From positions 1 to 41,226 of the forward strand of contig CAKNMY010000014.1 in the NCBI GenBank assembly GCA_930989745.1: a stretch of DNA of 41,226 nucleotides, given 5' to 3'. Below are positions 32,159 to 41,226 of the stretch, in pieces. Below the pieces are notes generated by a model. It was not told the origin of the DNA, did not search any database, and saw only the letters and a program-made list of their open reading frames with translations. The stretch comes from an uncultured Lachnospiraceae bacterium. GTDB lineage: Bacteria; Bacillota; Clostridia; Lachnospirales; Lachnospiraceae. Position 1 is the first letter of the stretch. Each line of letters opens with the position of its first letter. A program made the translations under genes and the position numbers.

Positions 32159-33130
32159 ATGAAGCTGGCGATTTTGGGAGCAGGAAACATTGCGAATATG
32201 ATGGCGGAAGCAGCGAGAGGCACCGAGGGCGTGACGCTCTACGCCGTGGCGTCGCGCAGTCTGGAGCGCGCCCGGGCATTTGCTGAAAAATGGGGATTTG
32301 AAAAGGCATACGGCTCTTATGAGGAGATGGTGAATGACGCAAACGTGGACCTTGTCTATGTGGCAACACCCCACTCTCACCATTATCAGCATATGAAGCT
32401 CTGCCTGGCGCATGGAAAGCATGTGCTGTGCGAGAAAGCGTTCACGAGAAACGCGAAGGAGGCAAGGGAGATCCTTCAGGAAGCAGAAGAGAAGAAGCTG
32501 CTTGTCACAGAGGCGATCTGGACGCGCTACATGCCGAGCAGGAAGATGATCAGCGATCTTCTGGCAGAAGGCGTGATCGGCAAGCCCTCCGCGCTGAGCG
32601 CGAATCTGGGCTACGTCATTTCCGACAAAGAGCGGATCAAGGAACCGGCTCTGGCAGGAGGGGCGCTGCTCGATGTGGGGGTCTATACGCTGAACTTTGC
32701 GGCAATGGTATTCGGAACGGACATTGTGGGGACTTCGTCCTCAGCCGTGCTGTCCGACAAGGGTGTGGATATGCAGAACGGCATCACGCTGACCTACCGG
32801 GACGGCTCCATGGCTTCTCTGTACAGTTCCGCTCTGGCGCAGTCGGACCGCAGGGGCGTCATCATCGGAGATAAGGGCTACATGGAGATTCAAAATATCA
32901 ATAACTGCGAACAGATCAGCGTCTACGGGCTGGACCGCAGATGCACCGCGGTGTATCCTGTGCCCGAGCAGGTCAACGGCTACGAGTATGAGCTGATTGC
33001 GTGCCGTGACGCGATCGCGGAAGGGCGGATCGAGTGCCCGGAGATGCCCCACGCGGAGACGATCCGGATTATGGAGCAGATGGACGCGCTGAGAAGAGAA
33101 TGGGGCGTGATCTATCCGGGAGAAGAATAA
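32159..33130 (+). CDS. Gfo/Idh/MocA-family oxidoreductase
   Basis: This 323-residue NAD(P)-dependent enzyme has the dinucleotide-binding loop GAGNIA (7-12), VYVATPHSHHYQH, and CEKAF with the conserved Lys at 93 (EKP becomes EKA here). GGALLDVGVYTLNF follows in the substrate domain. Members oxidise or reduce sugars and cyclitols; the dihydrodiol dehydrogenase-like branch is closest by eye. AGGAGG (32145-32150), eight bases upstream, fixes the start. The addB gene begins 16 bases after its stop, so it shares the addBA transcript. No substrate can be inferred from the neighbours. Confidence 0.9.
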   Translation: MKLAILGAGNIANMMAEAARGTEGVTLYAVASRSLERARAFAEKWGFEKAYGSYEEMVNDANVDLVYVATPHSHHYQHMKLCLAHGKHVLCEKAFTRNAKEAREILQEAEEKKLLVTEAIWTRYMPSRKMISDLLAEGVIGKPSALSANLGYVISDKERIKEPALAGGALLDVGVYTLNFAAMVFGTDIVGTSSSAVLSDKGVDMQNGITLTYRDGSMASLYSSALAQSDRRGVIIGDKGYMEIQNINNCEQISVYGLDRRCTAVYPVPEQVNGYEYELIACRDAIAEGRIECPEMPHAETIRIMEQMDALRREWGVIYPGEE

Positions 33131-33146
33131 GAACGGAGGAAGAGAG

Positions 33147-36100
33147 ATGGCTTTACAGTTTGTGCTGGGCGGATCGGGGAGCGGCAAGTCCAGGGATACG
33201 TATCAGAGAATTATTACGGATTCTCTGGAGCACCCGGAACAGAGATATATCATCCTGGTGCCGGAGCAGTTCTCTTTGCAGACGCAGAAGACACTGGTAT
33301 CCATGCATCCGAGAAAGGGGCTTCTGAACATTGATATTTTAAGCTTCAACCGCCTTGCCTACCGCGTATTCGCGGAGACGGGGGGCGCGAAGCGGCCGGT
33401 GCTGGAAGAGACGGGAAAGACGCTGGTGCTCCAGAAAATCGCGCAGGAACAGAAGAAGAATCTGAAGCTCTTTGCGAGCAGTATCCAGAAGCCGGGCTGC
33501 ATCAGCCAGGTAAAGTCACAGATCTCCGAATTTATGCAGTATCAGGTGGACGACGGAAGGCTTACGGAGCTTCAGCGCGACGGCGCCGTAAGTCCGCTGC
33601 TCGCCTGCAAACTGGCGGATATGGAGCTCTTATACCGCGAGTTCAGAGCCTATCTGAAGAAGCGCTATCTGACTTCCGAGGAGGTGCTCGATGTCCTCTG
33701 CGGCGTGATCGGGGAGGCGAAGAGCCTGAGGGGAAGTATCCTGGTTCTGGACGGCTTTACAGGTTTTACCCCGATACAGTATAAGGTTCTCCAGGAACTG
33801 CTGCGTATCTGCAGAAGCGTGATTGTCACAGTTACCATTGACGGCAGGGAAGATCCGTATGAAAAGCACGGCTGGCACCGGCTGTTCGCGATGAGCTCCC
33901 AGACCGTTACCACACTCACCGCGCTGGCAAAGCAAAACGGCGTTTCTGTGGAAAAGCCTGTGACTCTGACAGGAGAAGGAAAGCGCTTTGCTGCGGCCCC
34001 CGCGCTCGCTTTCCTGGAACGCCATTTGTTTCGGTACCACAGAGACGTATACGGGCAGAAGCCGCAGGAGATCAGAATCCGGGCCTCGGCAAATCCCAGG
34101 GAGGAACTCTCGTGGGCAGCCCGGCAGATTCACGCGCTGGTGCGCAAAAATGGCTGGCACTACCGGGACTTCGCGATTATAACGGGGGATCTCAATACGT
34201 ACGCAAACTATGCGGGTGAGGTTTTCGGGGGACTCGGGATTCCTTATTTCCTGGACAGGAAGCACTCTATTGTGCTGAATCCTTTTGTGGAGTATCTGCG
34301 CTCCGCGGTCGATGCCGCAGTTCAGAATTTCAGCTATGAGAGTGTGTTCCGATATCTGCGCTGCGGCATGTCCGATCTGTCGCCGGAAGAGACGGACGAG
34401 CTGGAGAACTATGTGATCGCTCTGGGAATCAGAGGATATTCCAGCTGGAAGGAGCGCTGGGTCCGCATCTATCCGGGGATGGAAGAGGAACGCATCGAAG
34501 AGATCAACGGCTTCCGCAGCCGGGTTCTGGAGGAGCTGTCCGTGTTCACGGAAGAGCAGAGAGACCGGGATATGACGGTGGAAGAGAGAACCCGCTCTCT
34601 GTACGCGTTTATGGTACGCGGCCGGGCGCAGGAGAAGGTGAGCCTCCGGCGCCGGGAATGTGAGCAGGCGCAGGACGCGGCGGGAGCCAGGGAGTATGAT
34701 CAGATCTATGGGATTGTGATTGAACTTATGGACAAACTGGTGGAAATTCTTGGAGACGAGAAGATCACGCTCGCCAATTATCAGCAGCTGCTGGAGGCAG
34801 GATTTTCCGAGGCGCAGGTCGGCATTATACCGCCGGGCGCAGAACAGGTGGTTATCGGAGATACGGAGCGGACGAGGCTGAAGGATATCCGCGTGCTTTT
34901 CTGCATCGGCGTCAACGAGGGGATGATACCGAAGCCGCAGGGCGCGGCCGGGATTTTCTCGGAGAATGACCGGGATTTCCTGGAGAGCCGCAGCCTTCCG
35001 ATGGCGCCATCCCCCAGGGTAAATCTCTACATTCAGAGATTCTATCTCTATCTGAATCTTACGAAGCCGTCACATCTTCTGTATCTGTCCTACAGTAAGA
35101 CGAGCGCGTCCGGGGATACGCTGGCGCCGTCGTACCTGATCGGGACCATCCGAAAGCTGTTTCCGCTTCTGGAGATCGAGGACGGGGAACAGGAGAGCTT
35201 TGAGGAACGGCTGGAAGCAGCGGAGCACGATATCCCGCTGCTGATCTCGGGGCTGAGAGACGCTGTGCAGGGAAAGGCGGACAAAGAGCGGGACGCGGCG
35301 TGGAGAGAGCTTTACAGCTGGTTCTGGAACCGCGCGGAGTACCGGCCGCTTCTGGATTCCCTGCTGCGCGCGGCGTTCTTCGAGAATCCGCAGGATCAGA
35401 TCAGCAGGAGTGTGGCGCGGGCGCTCTACGGCACGGAGCTTACAAACAGCGCCACGCGTCTGGAGCGGTTTGCCGCCTGCGCTTTTGCGCATTTTCTGCA
35501 GTACGGCATGCAGCTGGCCGAGCGCTCCAGATATGAATTCAGCGCTGTGGACATGGGAAAGATCATCCACGAGGCGCTGGAGCATTTTTCCGATAGCCTG
35601 AGCAAGCGGAGACTGGAGCTGAGGGATCTGAGCGATGAACTCCGGGAGACGATCATCGATGAGAGCATTGAGGAGATCATTCACGATTACGGAAATACGA
35701 TCCTGCACAGTACCAGCCGCAGCGCCTATATAATCCGCCGGATCCGGCGCATCCTGCGCCGCACGGTATGGGCGCTGCAGGAACAGGTGAAAAAGGGTGA
35801 CTTTGTGCCCGGAGGCTTTGAGGTCTCGTTCGCGATGGAGGACCGCCTGGAGGCGATCAATATCCAGCTTGACGATGAGACGAAGATGAAGCTCCGGGGC
35901 AGGATTGACCGCGTGGATCTGTGTGAGACGGAGGACAAGGTCTATGTAAAGGTGATCGACTATAAGTCGGGCAGCACATCACTGGATCTGATCGCGCTGT
36001 ATCACGGGCTGCAGCTGCAGCTTGTCATATACCTGAACGCAGCCGTTGAGCTGGAACAGAAGCGCCGTCCGGATAAGCAGGTGGAGCCCGCGGGAATCTT

Positions 36101-36575
36101 CTATTATAACATCAAGGATCCTGTGGTCGACGCCGGTGAGGATGAAGATCAGGATGATATCATAAAAAAGATCCTGCAGCAGCTGAAGATGAACGGCCTT
36201 TCCCGGTCGGAATCCGAGGTCATCACCCTTATGGACAGAGGATTGAGGGAAGGGGAAAGTTCCAGCGTAATCCCTGTCGCCTATAATAAGAACGGAAGTT
36301 TGAGCCGCTATTCTTCAGCAGCGGGCAGAGAGCAGTTCAGCGTACTGCAGGGCTTTGTGCGAAAGAAGGCGGCGGAGATCGGCAGGCGCATCATGAGCGG
36401 CGAGGCGGGCGCATCCCCTTCGCTTTTGGGAAATCAGGACGCCTGCGCCTACTGTCCGTACGCGGCGGTCTGCGGCTTTGACGAGAGGCTGCCCGGCTAT
36501 GGACACAGAAGGCTGGCGCAGATGGTGAAGGACGAGATCTGGGAGGTGTTTGCCGGGGAAGGCGGCACGCAGTAG
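33147..36575 (+). CDS. addB: AddB subunit of the AddAB helicase-nuclease
   Basis: This 1142-residue protein is full length for AddB. It begins with a P-loop GGSGSGKS (8-15) and has a UvrD-like but inactivated helicase core. The C-terminal RecB-type nuclease has IDYKSG (D938, K940). The four-cysteine Fe-S cluster ligands are visible as C778 (FAACAF) and C1100, C1103 and C1109 (CAYCPYAAVC). With AddA it resects double-strand breaks and loads RecA after meeting a Chi site. GGAGG (33135-33139) precedes the ATG. It lies 39 bases before addA in one operon. Confidence 0.96.
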   Translation: MALQFVLGGSGSGKSRDTYQRIITDSLEHPEQRYIILVPEQFSLQTQKTLVSMHPRKGLLNIDILSFNRLAYRVFAETGGAKRPVLEETGKTLVLQKIAQEQKKNLKLFASSIQKPGCISQVKSQISEFMQYQVDDGRLTELQRDGAVSPLLACKLADMELLYREFRAYLKKRYLTSEEVLDVLCGVIGEAKSLRGSILVLDGFTGFTPIQYKVLQELLRICRSVIVTVTIDGREDPYEKHGWHRLFAMSSQTVTTLTALAKQNGVSVEKPVTLTGEGKRFAAAPALAFLERHLFRYHRDVYGQKPQEIRIRASANPREELSWAARQIHALVRKNGWHYRDFAIITGDLNTYANYAGEVFGGLGIPYFLDRKHSIVLNPFVEYLRSAVDAAVQNFSYESVFRYLRCGMSDLSPEETDELENYVIALGIRGYSSWKERWVRIYPGMEEERIEEINGFRSRVLEELSVFTEEQRDRDMTVEERTRSLYAFMVRGRAQEKVSLRRRECEQAQDAAGAREYDQIYGIVIELMDKLVEILGDEKITLANYQQLLEAGFSEAQVGIIPPGAEQVVIGDTERTRLKDIRVLFCIGVNEGMIPKPQGAAGIFSENDRDFLESRSLPMAPSPRVNLYIQRFYLYLNLTKPSHLLYLSYSKTSASGDTLAPSYLIGTIRKLFPLLEIEDGEQESFEERLEAAEHDIPLLISGLRDAVQGKADKERDAAWRELYSWFWNRAEYRPLLDSLLRAAFFENPQDQISRSVARALYGTELTNSATRLERFAACAFAHFLQYGMQLAERSRYEFSAVDMGKIIHEALEHFSDSLSKRRLELRDLSDELRETIIDESIEEIIHDYGNTILHSTSRSAYIIRRIRRILRRTVWALQEQVKKGDFVPGGFEVSFAMEDRLEAINIQLDDETKMKLRGRIDRVDLCETEDKVYVKVIDYKSGSTSLDLIALYHGLQLQLVIYLNAAVELEQKRRPDKQVEPAGIFYYNIKDPVVDAGEDEDQDDIIKKILQQLKMNGLSRSESEVITLMDRGLREGESSSVIPVAYNKNGSLSRYSSAAGREQFSVLQGFVRKKAAEIGRRIMSGEAGASPSLLGNQDACAYCPYAAVCGFDERLPGYGHRRLAQMVKDEIWEVFAGEGGTQ

Positions 36576-36614
36576 GCGTTCGGCCGACAACAGCAGAGAC
36601 GGAGGAGAGTCAGT

Positions 36615-39600
36615 ATGGCAGTACAGTGGACAAAAGAACAGCAGCAGGTCATTTCCCTGCGGGACAGGAATATCCTGGTGAGCGCGGCGGCAGGTTCGGG
36701 GAAGACCGCGGTGCTGGTAGAGCGGATTCTCTCCATGATCCTGCAGGAGGAGAATCCGATTGACGTGGATAAGCTTCTGGTCGTGACTTTTACGAGAGCT
36801 GCCGCCGGGGAGATGAAGGAGAGAATCCAGGCGGCGATTGAACAGAAGCTTGCCGAAGACCCTGATAATGAACATCTGCAGAGACAGGGCGCGCTTATTG
36901 CGCACGCGCAGATCAATACGATTGACGGCTTCTGCTCCTATGTGGTGCGCAATTATTTTCACACGATCTCTCTGGATCCCGCGTTCCGCATGATGGATGA
37001 GGGAGAGGGAAAGCTGATGAAGGCGGATGTGGTGCAGAAGCTTCTGGAGGACGCGTATGAGAAAGCTGATCCGGAATTTCTGCGCTTTGTGGAGTGCTAC
37101 GCGTCGGGAAAGTCCGATGAGAAGCTGGAGGACCTGATTCTGAGCCTCTATGAATTTTCCATGAGCTATCCGTTCCCGAAGGACTGGCTGGCAGGCTGCC
37201 GGAGTGTCTATGAGGAGACGGATACACAGAGGATACAGGACAGCGCGTGGATGGAAAAAATGTGGAAGTATTCCGAAAGCACCCTGCGCGCGGCGCGGGA
37301 AACGACAGAGGCGGCAATCGAGGCGGCGTCCTCTCCGGACGGACCGTACATGTATCTTCCGATGCTGGAGGATGATCTGAGGATTTTGGACGAGCTGTCT
37401 GCAGAGCGGGACTATGACCGGGCGTGCCTGCTGTACCGCCAGATAAAGTTTCAGCGGATTTCCGCGAAAAAGGACAGCGCGGTGTCTGACCGGAAGCGTG
37501 AGCAGGTCAAAGCAATGCGCGACAGCGTCAAAGAGCTGGTAAAGGAATTAAAGGAGCAGTATTACCAGTATTCTCTGGACGAGATCCGGGAACAGCTTGC
37601 GGCGTGCCGCGTCCCGGTGCGCCAGCTCACACTTCTTGCGGAACAGTTTATCGACGCGTTCGCCGCGAAGAAGCGGGAGAAGAACCTTCTGGATTTTGCG
37701 GATCTGGAGCATTTTGCTCTGGAGATCCTCGTCAGGAAGCAGGAGGACGGAAGCCTTCTGCGCACCGAGGCGGCGAAGGAGCTGGCGGCGGGCTTTGCCG
37801 AGATTATGATTGACGAGTATCAGGACAGCAATTACGTTCAGGAAATGCTTCTCACCAGCGTCTCCGGCCTTGAGGACGGCAGATATAATATTTTCATGGT
37901 GGGCGATGTCAAGCAGGGCATCTATCGTTTCCGTCAGGCAAGACCGGAGCTGTTTCTGGAGAAATACGCTTCCTACAGCGCGCAGGATTCCAGGACGCAG
38001 CGCATTGACCTGCACAGGAACTTCCGCAGCCGCGCCCAGGTGCTCAGCGGGGCAAATTATATTTTCCGCCAGATTATGACGCCTGATCTGGGCGGAATCT
38101 CCTACGACGATGCCGCGGCGCTTTACCCGGGAGCGGAATACCCCCCGGAGACGGCGGATACGCCGACAGAGCTGCTGCTTCTCGAAAAGGACACCCCGGC
38201 GCTGGAGGACTTAAAGGGACAGGAGTCCATTCAGGAGATAGAGGCGCGCGCGGTGGCGGGCAGAATCCGTGAACTGGTGGGAAAGGAGAAGGTGTTCGAC
38301 AGGAAGACCGGGGAGTACCGGCCAGCCCAGTACCGGGACTGCGTAGTGCTTCTGCGCGCCGCGTCAGGGTGGGCGGAGAGCTTCGTGCGCGTGCTGGGCG
38401 CGCAGGGGGTTCCGGCGTACAGCACCTCCAGAACGGGATATTTTTCCGCGCTGGAAGTGCAGACCGTATTGAATTACCTGCAGATCTGCGACAACCCCCG
38501 GCAGGATATTCCGCTTGCGGCCGTGCTTCATTCCCCGATCTGCGGCTGCACGGCCGAGGAGATGGCGCAGCTGCGCGCGGAATTCCCGGATGGCAACCTG
38601 TACGCCGCATGTGTGCGGTACAGCAGGGAAGGAAAGGAGCAGGCAACGAGGGAAAAGATCGCGGATTTCCTGCGCCTGCTGGGCAGGATGCGGGGGCTCG
38701 TGAGCCACACGTCGATCCATGAACTTCTCGTGATGATCTTAAAGGAGACGGGATACGGACATTTCGCCGCAGCCATGCCGGGCGGAGAGCAGCGCCAGGC
38801 GAATCTCGATATGCTGGTGGAGAAAGCGATCGAATTCGAGGCGACGAGCTACCGCGGACTGTTTAACTTTATCCGCTATATCGAGAAACTGCGCAGGTAT
38901 GAGGTTGACTTCGGCGAGGTGAGCGTCAGCGGGGAGCAGGCGGATACGGTGCGGATCATGAGTATTCATAAGAGCAAGGGACTGGAATTTCCGATTGTCT
39001 TTGTCGGCGGGATGGGAAAAGGCTTCAATATGCAGGACAGCCGTGCGCCGCTGATTCTGCACTCTCAGATGGGAATCGGTTCCGATGCCGTGGATCCGGA
39101 GCTGAGAACACGCCGCACAGTGCTGTTAAAGCAGGTAATGAAGCGTGAGCTGGCGCTCGAGAGCCTGAGCGAAGAGCTCCGCATCCTCTATGTGGCGCTG
39201 ACCAGAGCAAAAGAGCGGCTGATTCTGACGGGAACCGTGGGAAACCTGGAAAAAGCCGTGACGGCGTGCGCTGCAATTGCTTCCAGAACAGAGACCGGGC
39301 TGTCCTGCAAGACGCTGGAAAAAGCGAAAAACTGCTGGGATTGGATTCTGCCCGCGCTGGCGCGCCATCCGGTTTTTGAGCAGTTATATGAAGAGTTCAG
39401 GATCGATGTGCGCAGGGAACCGGTGCTGGAGGAAGAAAACGCTGAATTTGTGATCCGCAGAGTGACTGCGGAGGAACTCGTGCAGGAGGAAGTTATCCTG
39501 AAGTGGGAGCAGTCCGAGGTGAAGCGGGAGCTGGAGCACTGGGACAGAGAGAAGATGTATGACGCGGAAATGAGAGAACATATTTCCGGAAAATACGGGT

Positions 39601-40280
39601 ATCGCTATCCCGGCGCGAGTCTAAGCGAGATTCCCGCCGTCATGAGCGTCTCGGAACTGAAGCGCGAACAAGCTCCGGAAACCGGGGAAGAGCCCGTGCA
39701 GATGCTCTATCCGGAGGAGGAAGAAACCGTCCCCGGATTTATCCGGCAGTCACAGGAGGAAGCGCCGGGAGGCGCCCGCCGCGGTACCGTATACCATAAA
39801 GTATTTGAGCATCTGGATTACACAGAGCCGCCTGCGGCGGACAGCGCGGCGCGTCAGATTGCGCAGATGAAGGAGAAAGGGTATTTGCTGCCGGAGGAAT
39901 ATGACAGTGTGCGCTACCGGGATTTTCAGAGATTTCTGGATTCCGCTCTGGGCAGGCGCATGGCCTGCGCCGGCCGCGCAGGAACGCTGAAGAGAGAGCA
40001 GCCGTTTGTGATCTCGATTCCAGCGTCGGTCAGGAATCCTGAGTGGAGCGATGAGGAGGAGATCCTTGTCCAGGGAATCATTGACGCCTGGTTTGAGGAG
40101 GAAGACGGCATTGTCCTGGTGGACTATAAGACCGACCGCGTCCGAAGCGGCGAAGAGCTCGCCGGGCGCTACCGTGTCCAGCTTGACTATTATGCCGAGG
40201 CGCTGGAACGGATTACGGGGAAGCGTGTGAAGGAGAAGATTATTTATTCCGTGGCTCTGGGAAGAGAGATCCCGCTGTGA
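36615..40280 (+). CDS. addA: AddA subunit of the AddAB helicase-nuclease
   Basis: This 1221-residue protein has all SF1 helicase motifs: AAAGSGKT (24-31), VVTFTRAAAGEM, MIDEYQDSNYVQ, VGDVKQGIYRFRQA, LHRNFRSR, MSIHKSKGLEFPIVF and YVALTRAKERL. A C-terminal RecB-family nuclease follows, with GTVYHKVFEHLDY, EEILVQGIIDAWF and VDYKTDR (D1170, K1172). It is the motor and one of the two nucleases of AddAB. CGGAGGAGAG upstream sets the ATG. An epimerase-like gene follows without a terminator. Confidence 0.97.
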   Translation: MAVQWTKEQQQVISLRDRNILVSAAAGSGKTAVLVERILSMILQEENPIDVDKLLVVTFTRAAAGEMKERIQAAIEQKLAEDPDNEHLQRQGALIAHAQINTIDGFCSYVVRNYFHTISLDPAFRMMDEGEGKLMKADVVQKLLEDAYEKADPEFLRFVECYASGKSDEKLEDLILSLYEFSMSYPFPKDWLAGCRSVYEETDTQRIQDSAWMEKMWKYSESTLRAARETTEAAIEAASSPDGPYMYLPMLEDDLRILDELSAERDYDRACLLYRQIKFQRISAKKDSAVSDRKREQVKAMRDSVKELVKELKEQYYQYSLDEIREQLAACRVPVRQLTLLAEQFIDAFAAKKREKNLLDFADLEHFALEILVRKQEDGSLLRTEAAKELAAGFAEIMIDEYQDSNYVQEMLLTSVSGLEDGRYNIFMVGDVKQGIYRFRQARPELFLEKYASYSAQDSRTQRIDLHRNFRSRAQVLSGANYIFRQIMTPDLGGISYDDAAALYPGAEYPPETADTPTELLLLEKDTPALEDLKGQESIQEIEARAVAGRIRELVGKEKVFDRKTGEYRPAQYRDCVVLLRAASGWAESFVRVLGAQGVPAYSTSRTGYFSALEVQTVLNYLQICDNPRQDIPLAAVLHSPICGCTAEEMAQLRAEFPDGNLYAACVRYSREGKEQATREKIADFLRLLGRMRGLVSHTSIHELLVMILKETGYGHFAAAMPGGEQRQANLDMLVEKAIEFEATSYRGLFNFIRYIEKLRRYEVDFGEVSVSGEQADTVRIMSIHKSKGLEFPIVFVGGMGKGFNMQDSRAPLILHSQMGIGSDAVDPELRTRRTVLLKQVMKRELALESLSEELRILYVALTRAKERLILTGTVGNLEKAVTACAAIASRTETGLSCKTLEKAKNCWDWILPALARHPVFEQLYEEFRIDVRREPVLEEENAEFVIRRVTAEELVQEEVILKWEQSEVKRELEHWDREKMYDAEMREHISGKYGYRYPGASLSEIPAVMSVSELKREQAPETGEEPVQMLYPEEEETVPGFIRQSQEEAPGGARRGTVYHKVFEHLDYTEPPAADSAARQIAQMKEKGYLLPEEYDSVRYRDFQRFLDSALGRRMACAGRAGTLKREQPFVISIPASVRNPEWSDEEEILVQGIIDAWFEEEDGIVLVDYKTDRVRSGEELAGRYRVQLDYYAEALERITGKRVKEKIIYSVALGREIPL

Positions 40281-40337
40281 AGAAAAGGGGATATCGGTCG
40301 GGCAGAGGATAAGTGAAGAGAAAGGAATGGAGATGCT

Positions 40338-41219
40338 ATGCAGAAATATGTAATGGAAAATGAAGAGCTGCGCGTGGAGATACGCAGCCAGGGAGCAGAG
40401 TTGACTTCTATCCGCAGAAAAGATACAGATACCGAATATCTGTGGTGCGCGGACAGGAAATATTGGGGATGGAGTTCCCCGGTGCTCTTTCCGCTGGTGG
40501 GAGGATTAAAGGACGGGGCATACACGTATCAGGGAAAGAGATATGAGATGAAGCAGCACGGCTTTGCCCGCCATCAGGAATTTACGCTGCTGTCGCAGGA
40601 TGACCATGAGATCTGGTTTTGCCTGAAGGACTCTGAGGAGACCCGGGCAGTCTATCCGTTTGCGTTCTGTCTGAAGATCGGGTATCGGCTGGAGGGCAGC
40701 CACCTGAACGTGATGTGGAAAGTGGAGAACACAGGCAGCGGGGATATGTATTTCTCAATCGGCGCGCATCCCGCGTTTATGTGCCCGCTGGACGGCAGGG
40801 GAGAGCAGACCGATTATTATCTGGGATTTGCGGCGGATGAGATTTCCTATCAGCTGATCGATCCCGAGCTTCACCTGGAAGCGGCGGAGCGTTATCCGCT
40901 GCCGCTGGAGAACGGACTGCATAAGCTGGAGAAAGACCGGTTTGCAAAAGACGCTCTGATCGTGGAACACGGTCAGACAAACTGCGTGTGGCTCGCAGAC
41001 CCTGAGCGGAAGCCTTACGTAAAAGTCAGTTTTGATGCGCCTCTGTTCGGCGTCTGGTCGCCGGACTGCTGCGAAGCGCCGTTTATCTGCATTGAACCGT
41101 GGTGGGGCAGATGCGACGCGGTGGGATTTGACGGAACACTCGAGCAGAGAGAGTACGGCAATCACCTCGAGGCGGGACAGGAGTTCAGAGCTTCCTATCA
41201 AATTGAAATCTGTAAATAG
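40338..41219 (+). CDS. LacX-like aldose 1-epimerase family protein
   Basis: This 293-residue protein shows the galactose mutarotase-like fold in its LacX branch. KQHGFARHQEF carries the conserved His/Arg, IGAHPAFMCPL has the likely catalytic acid H144, and CIEPWWGRCD has the likely catalytic base E253. It probably interconverts the alpha and beta anomers of a hexose or hexose phosphate. The coding region is complete and ends seven bases before the window edge. GGAG lies about seven bases before the ATG. It follows addA by 57 bases without a terminator and is probably cotranscribed. Confidence 0.9.
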   Translation: MQKYVMENEELRVEIRSQGAELTSIRRKDTDTEYLWCADRKYWGWSSPVLFPLVGGLKDGAYTYQGKRYEMKQHGFARHQEFTLLSQDDHEIWFCLKDSEETRAVYPFAFCLKIGYRLEGSHLNVMWKVENTGSGDMYFSIGAHPAFMCPLDGRGEQTDYYLGFAADEISYQLIDPELHLEAAERYPLPLENGLHKLEKDRFAKDALIVEHGQTNCVWLADPERKPYVKVSFDAPLFGVWSPDCCEAPFICIEPWWGRCDAVGFDGTLEQREYGNHLEAGQEFRASYQIEICK

Positions 41220-41226
41220 AGATCTG

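Overview
The window is a gene-dense, moderately GC-rich stretch of a bacterial chromosome. It most resembles a Gram-positive anaerobe of the class Clostridia, probably the family Lachnospiraceae. The evidence is strong AGGAGG-type ribosome binding sites, TTG starts, AddAB recombination genes, a DUF4250 protein, secreted coiled-coil NlpC/P60 hydrolases, a GW/YY-repeat wall-binding protein, and a ZTP-riboswitch-controlled formate-tetrahydrofolate ligase. The species cannot be named from the sequence alone. No rRNA, tRNA, insertion sequence, prophage or CRISPR array was seen.

Layout. Positions 1-370 (minus) hold the 5' end of fhs with its promoter, ZTP aptamer and terminator. Positions 570-7530 (plus) are a cell-surface block: a repeat-rich wall-binding cysteine peptidase, a BMP-type lipoprotein, and a tandem pair of coiled-coil NlpC/P60 hydrolases. 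A membrane GGDEF protein (minus) is divergent from an OmpR-type two-component system, which is followed by a three-gene ABC transporter (11178-13799). Next come a GrpB-cytidine deaminase fusion, clpB with a CIRCE-like operator over its -35 box, and a small DUF4250 gene whose -10 box contains the clpB stop codon.

Positions 17800-20930 form the most accessory-looking part: an AT-richer kinase-like gene (minus), a DUF2284 cysteine-rich protein, and a possibly decayed pair of unknown genes, one a long coiled coil. Positions 20930-26490 are one operon: MoxR ATPase, DUF58 protein, DUF4129-like membrane protein, MATE transporter and methyltransferase. Positions 26497-31530 are a second operon: hslO (Hsp33), nadE and a UvrD/PcrA-like helicase. 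It ends in a two-way terminator shared with a convergent FMN-binding-like membrane protein. Positions 32077-41219 are a third operon: an oxidoreductase, addB, addA and a LacX-like epimerase.

Themes. Three peptidoglycan-active enzymes sit together at the left. Stress and repair functions (ClpB, Hsp33, PcrA-like helicase, AddAB) recur through the middle and right. I did not find a clearly new multi-gene system. The best candidates for follow-up are the GrpB-deaminase fusion, the coiled-coil locus at 19655-20847, the sensor/ABC locus with a palindrome at its start, and residue changes in NadE and the kinase-like protein.
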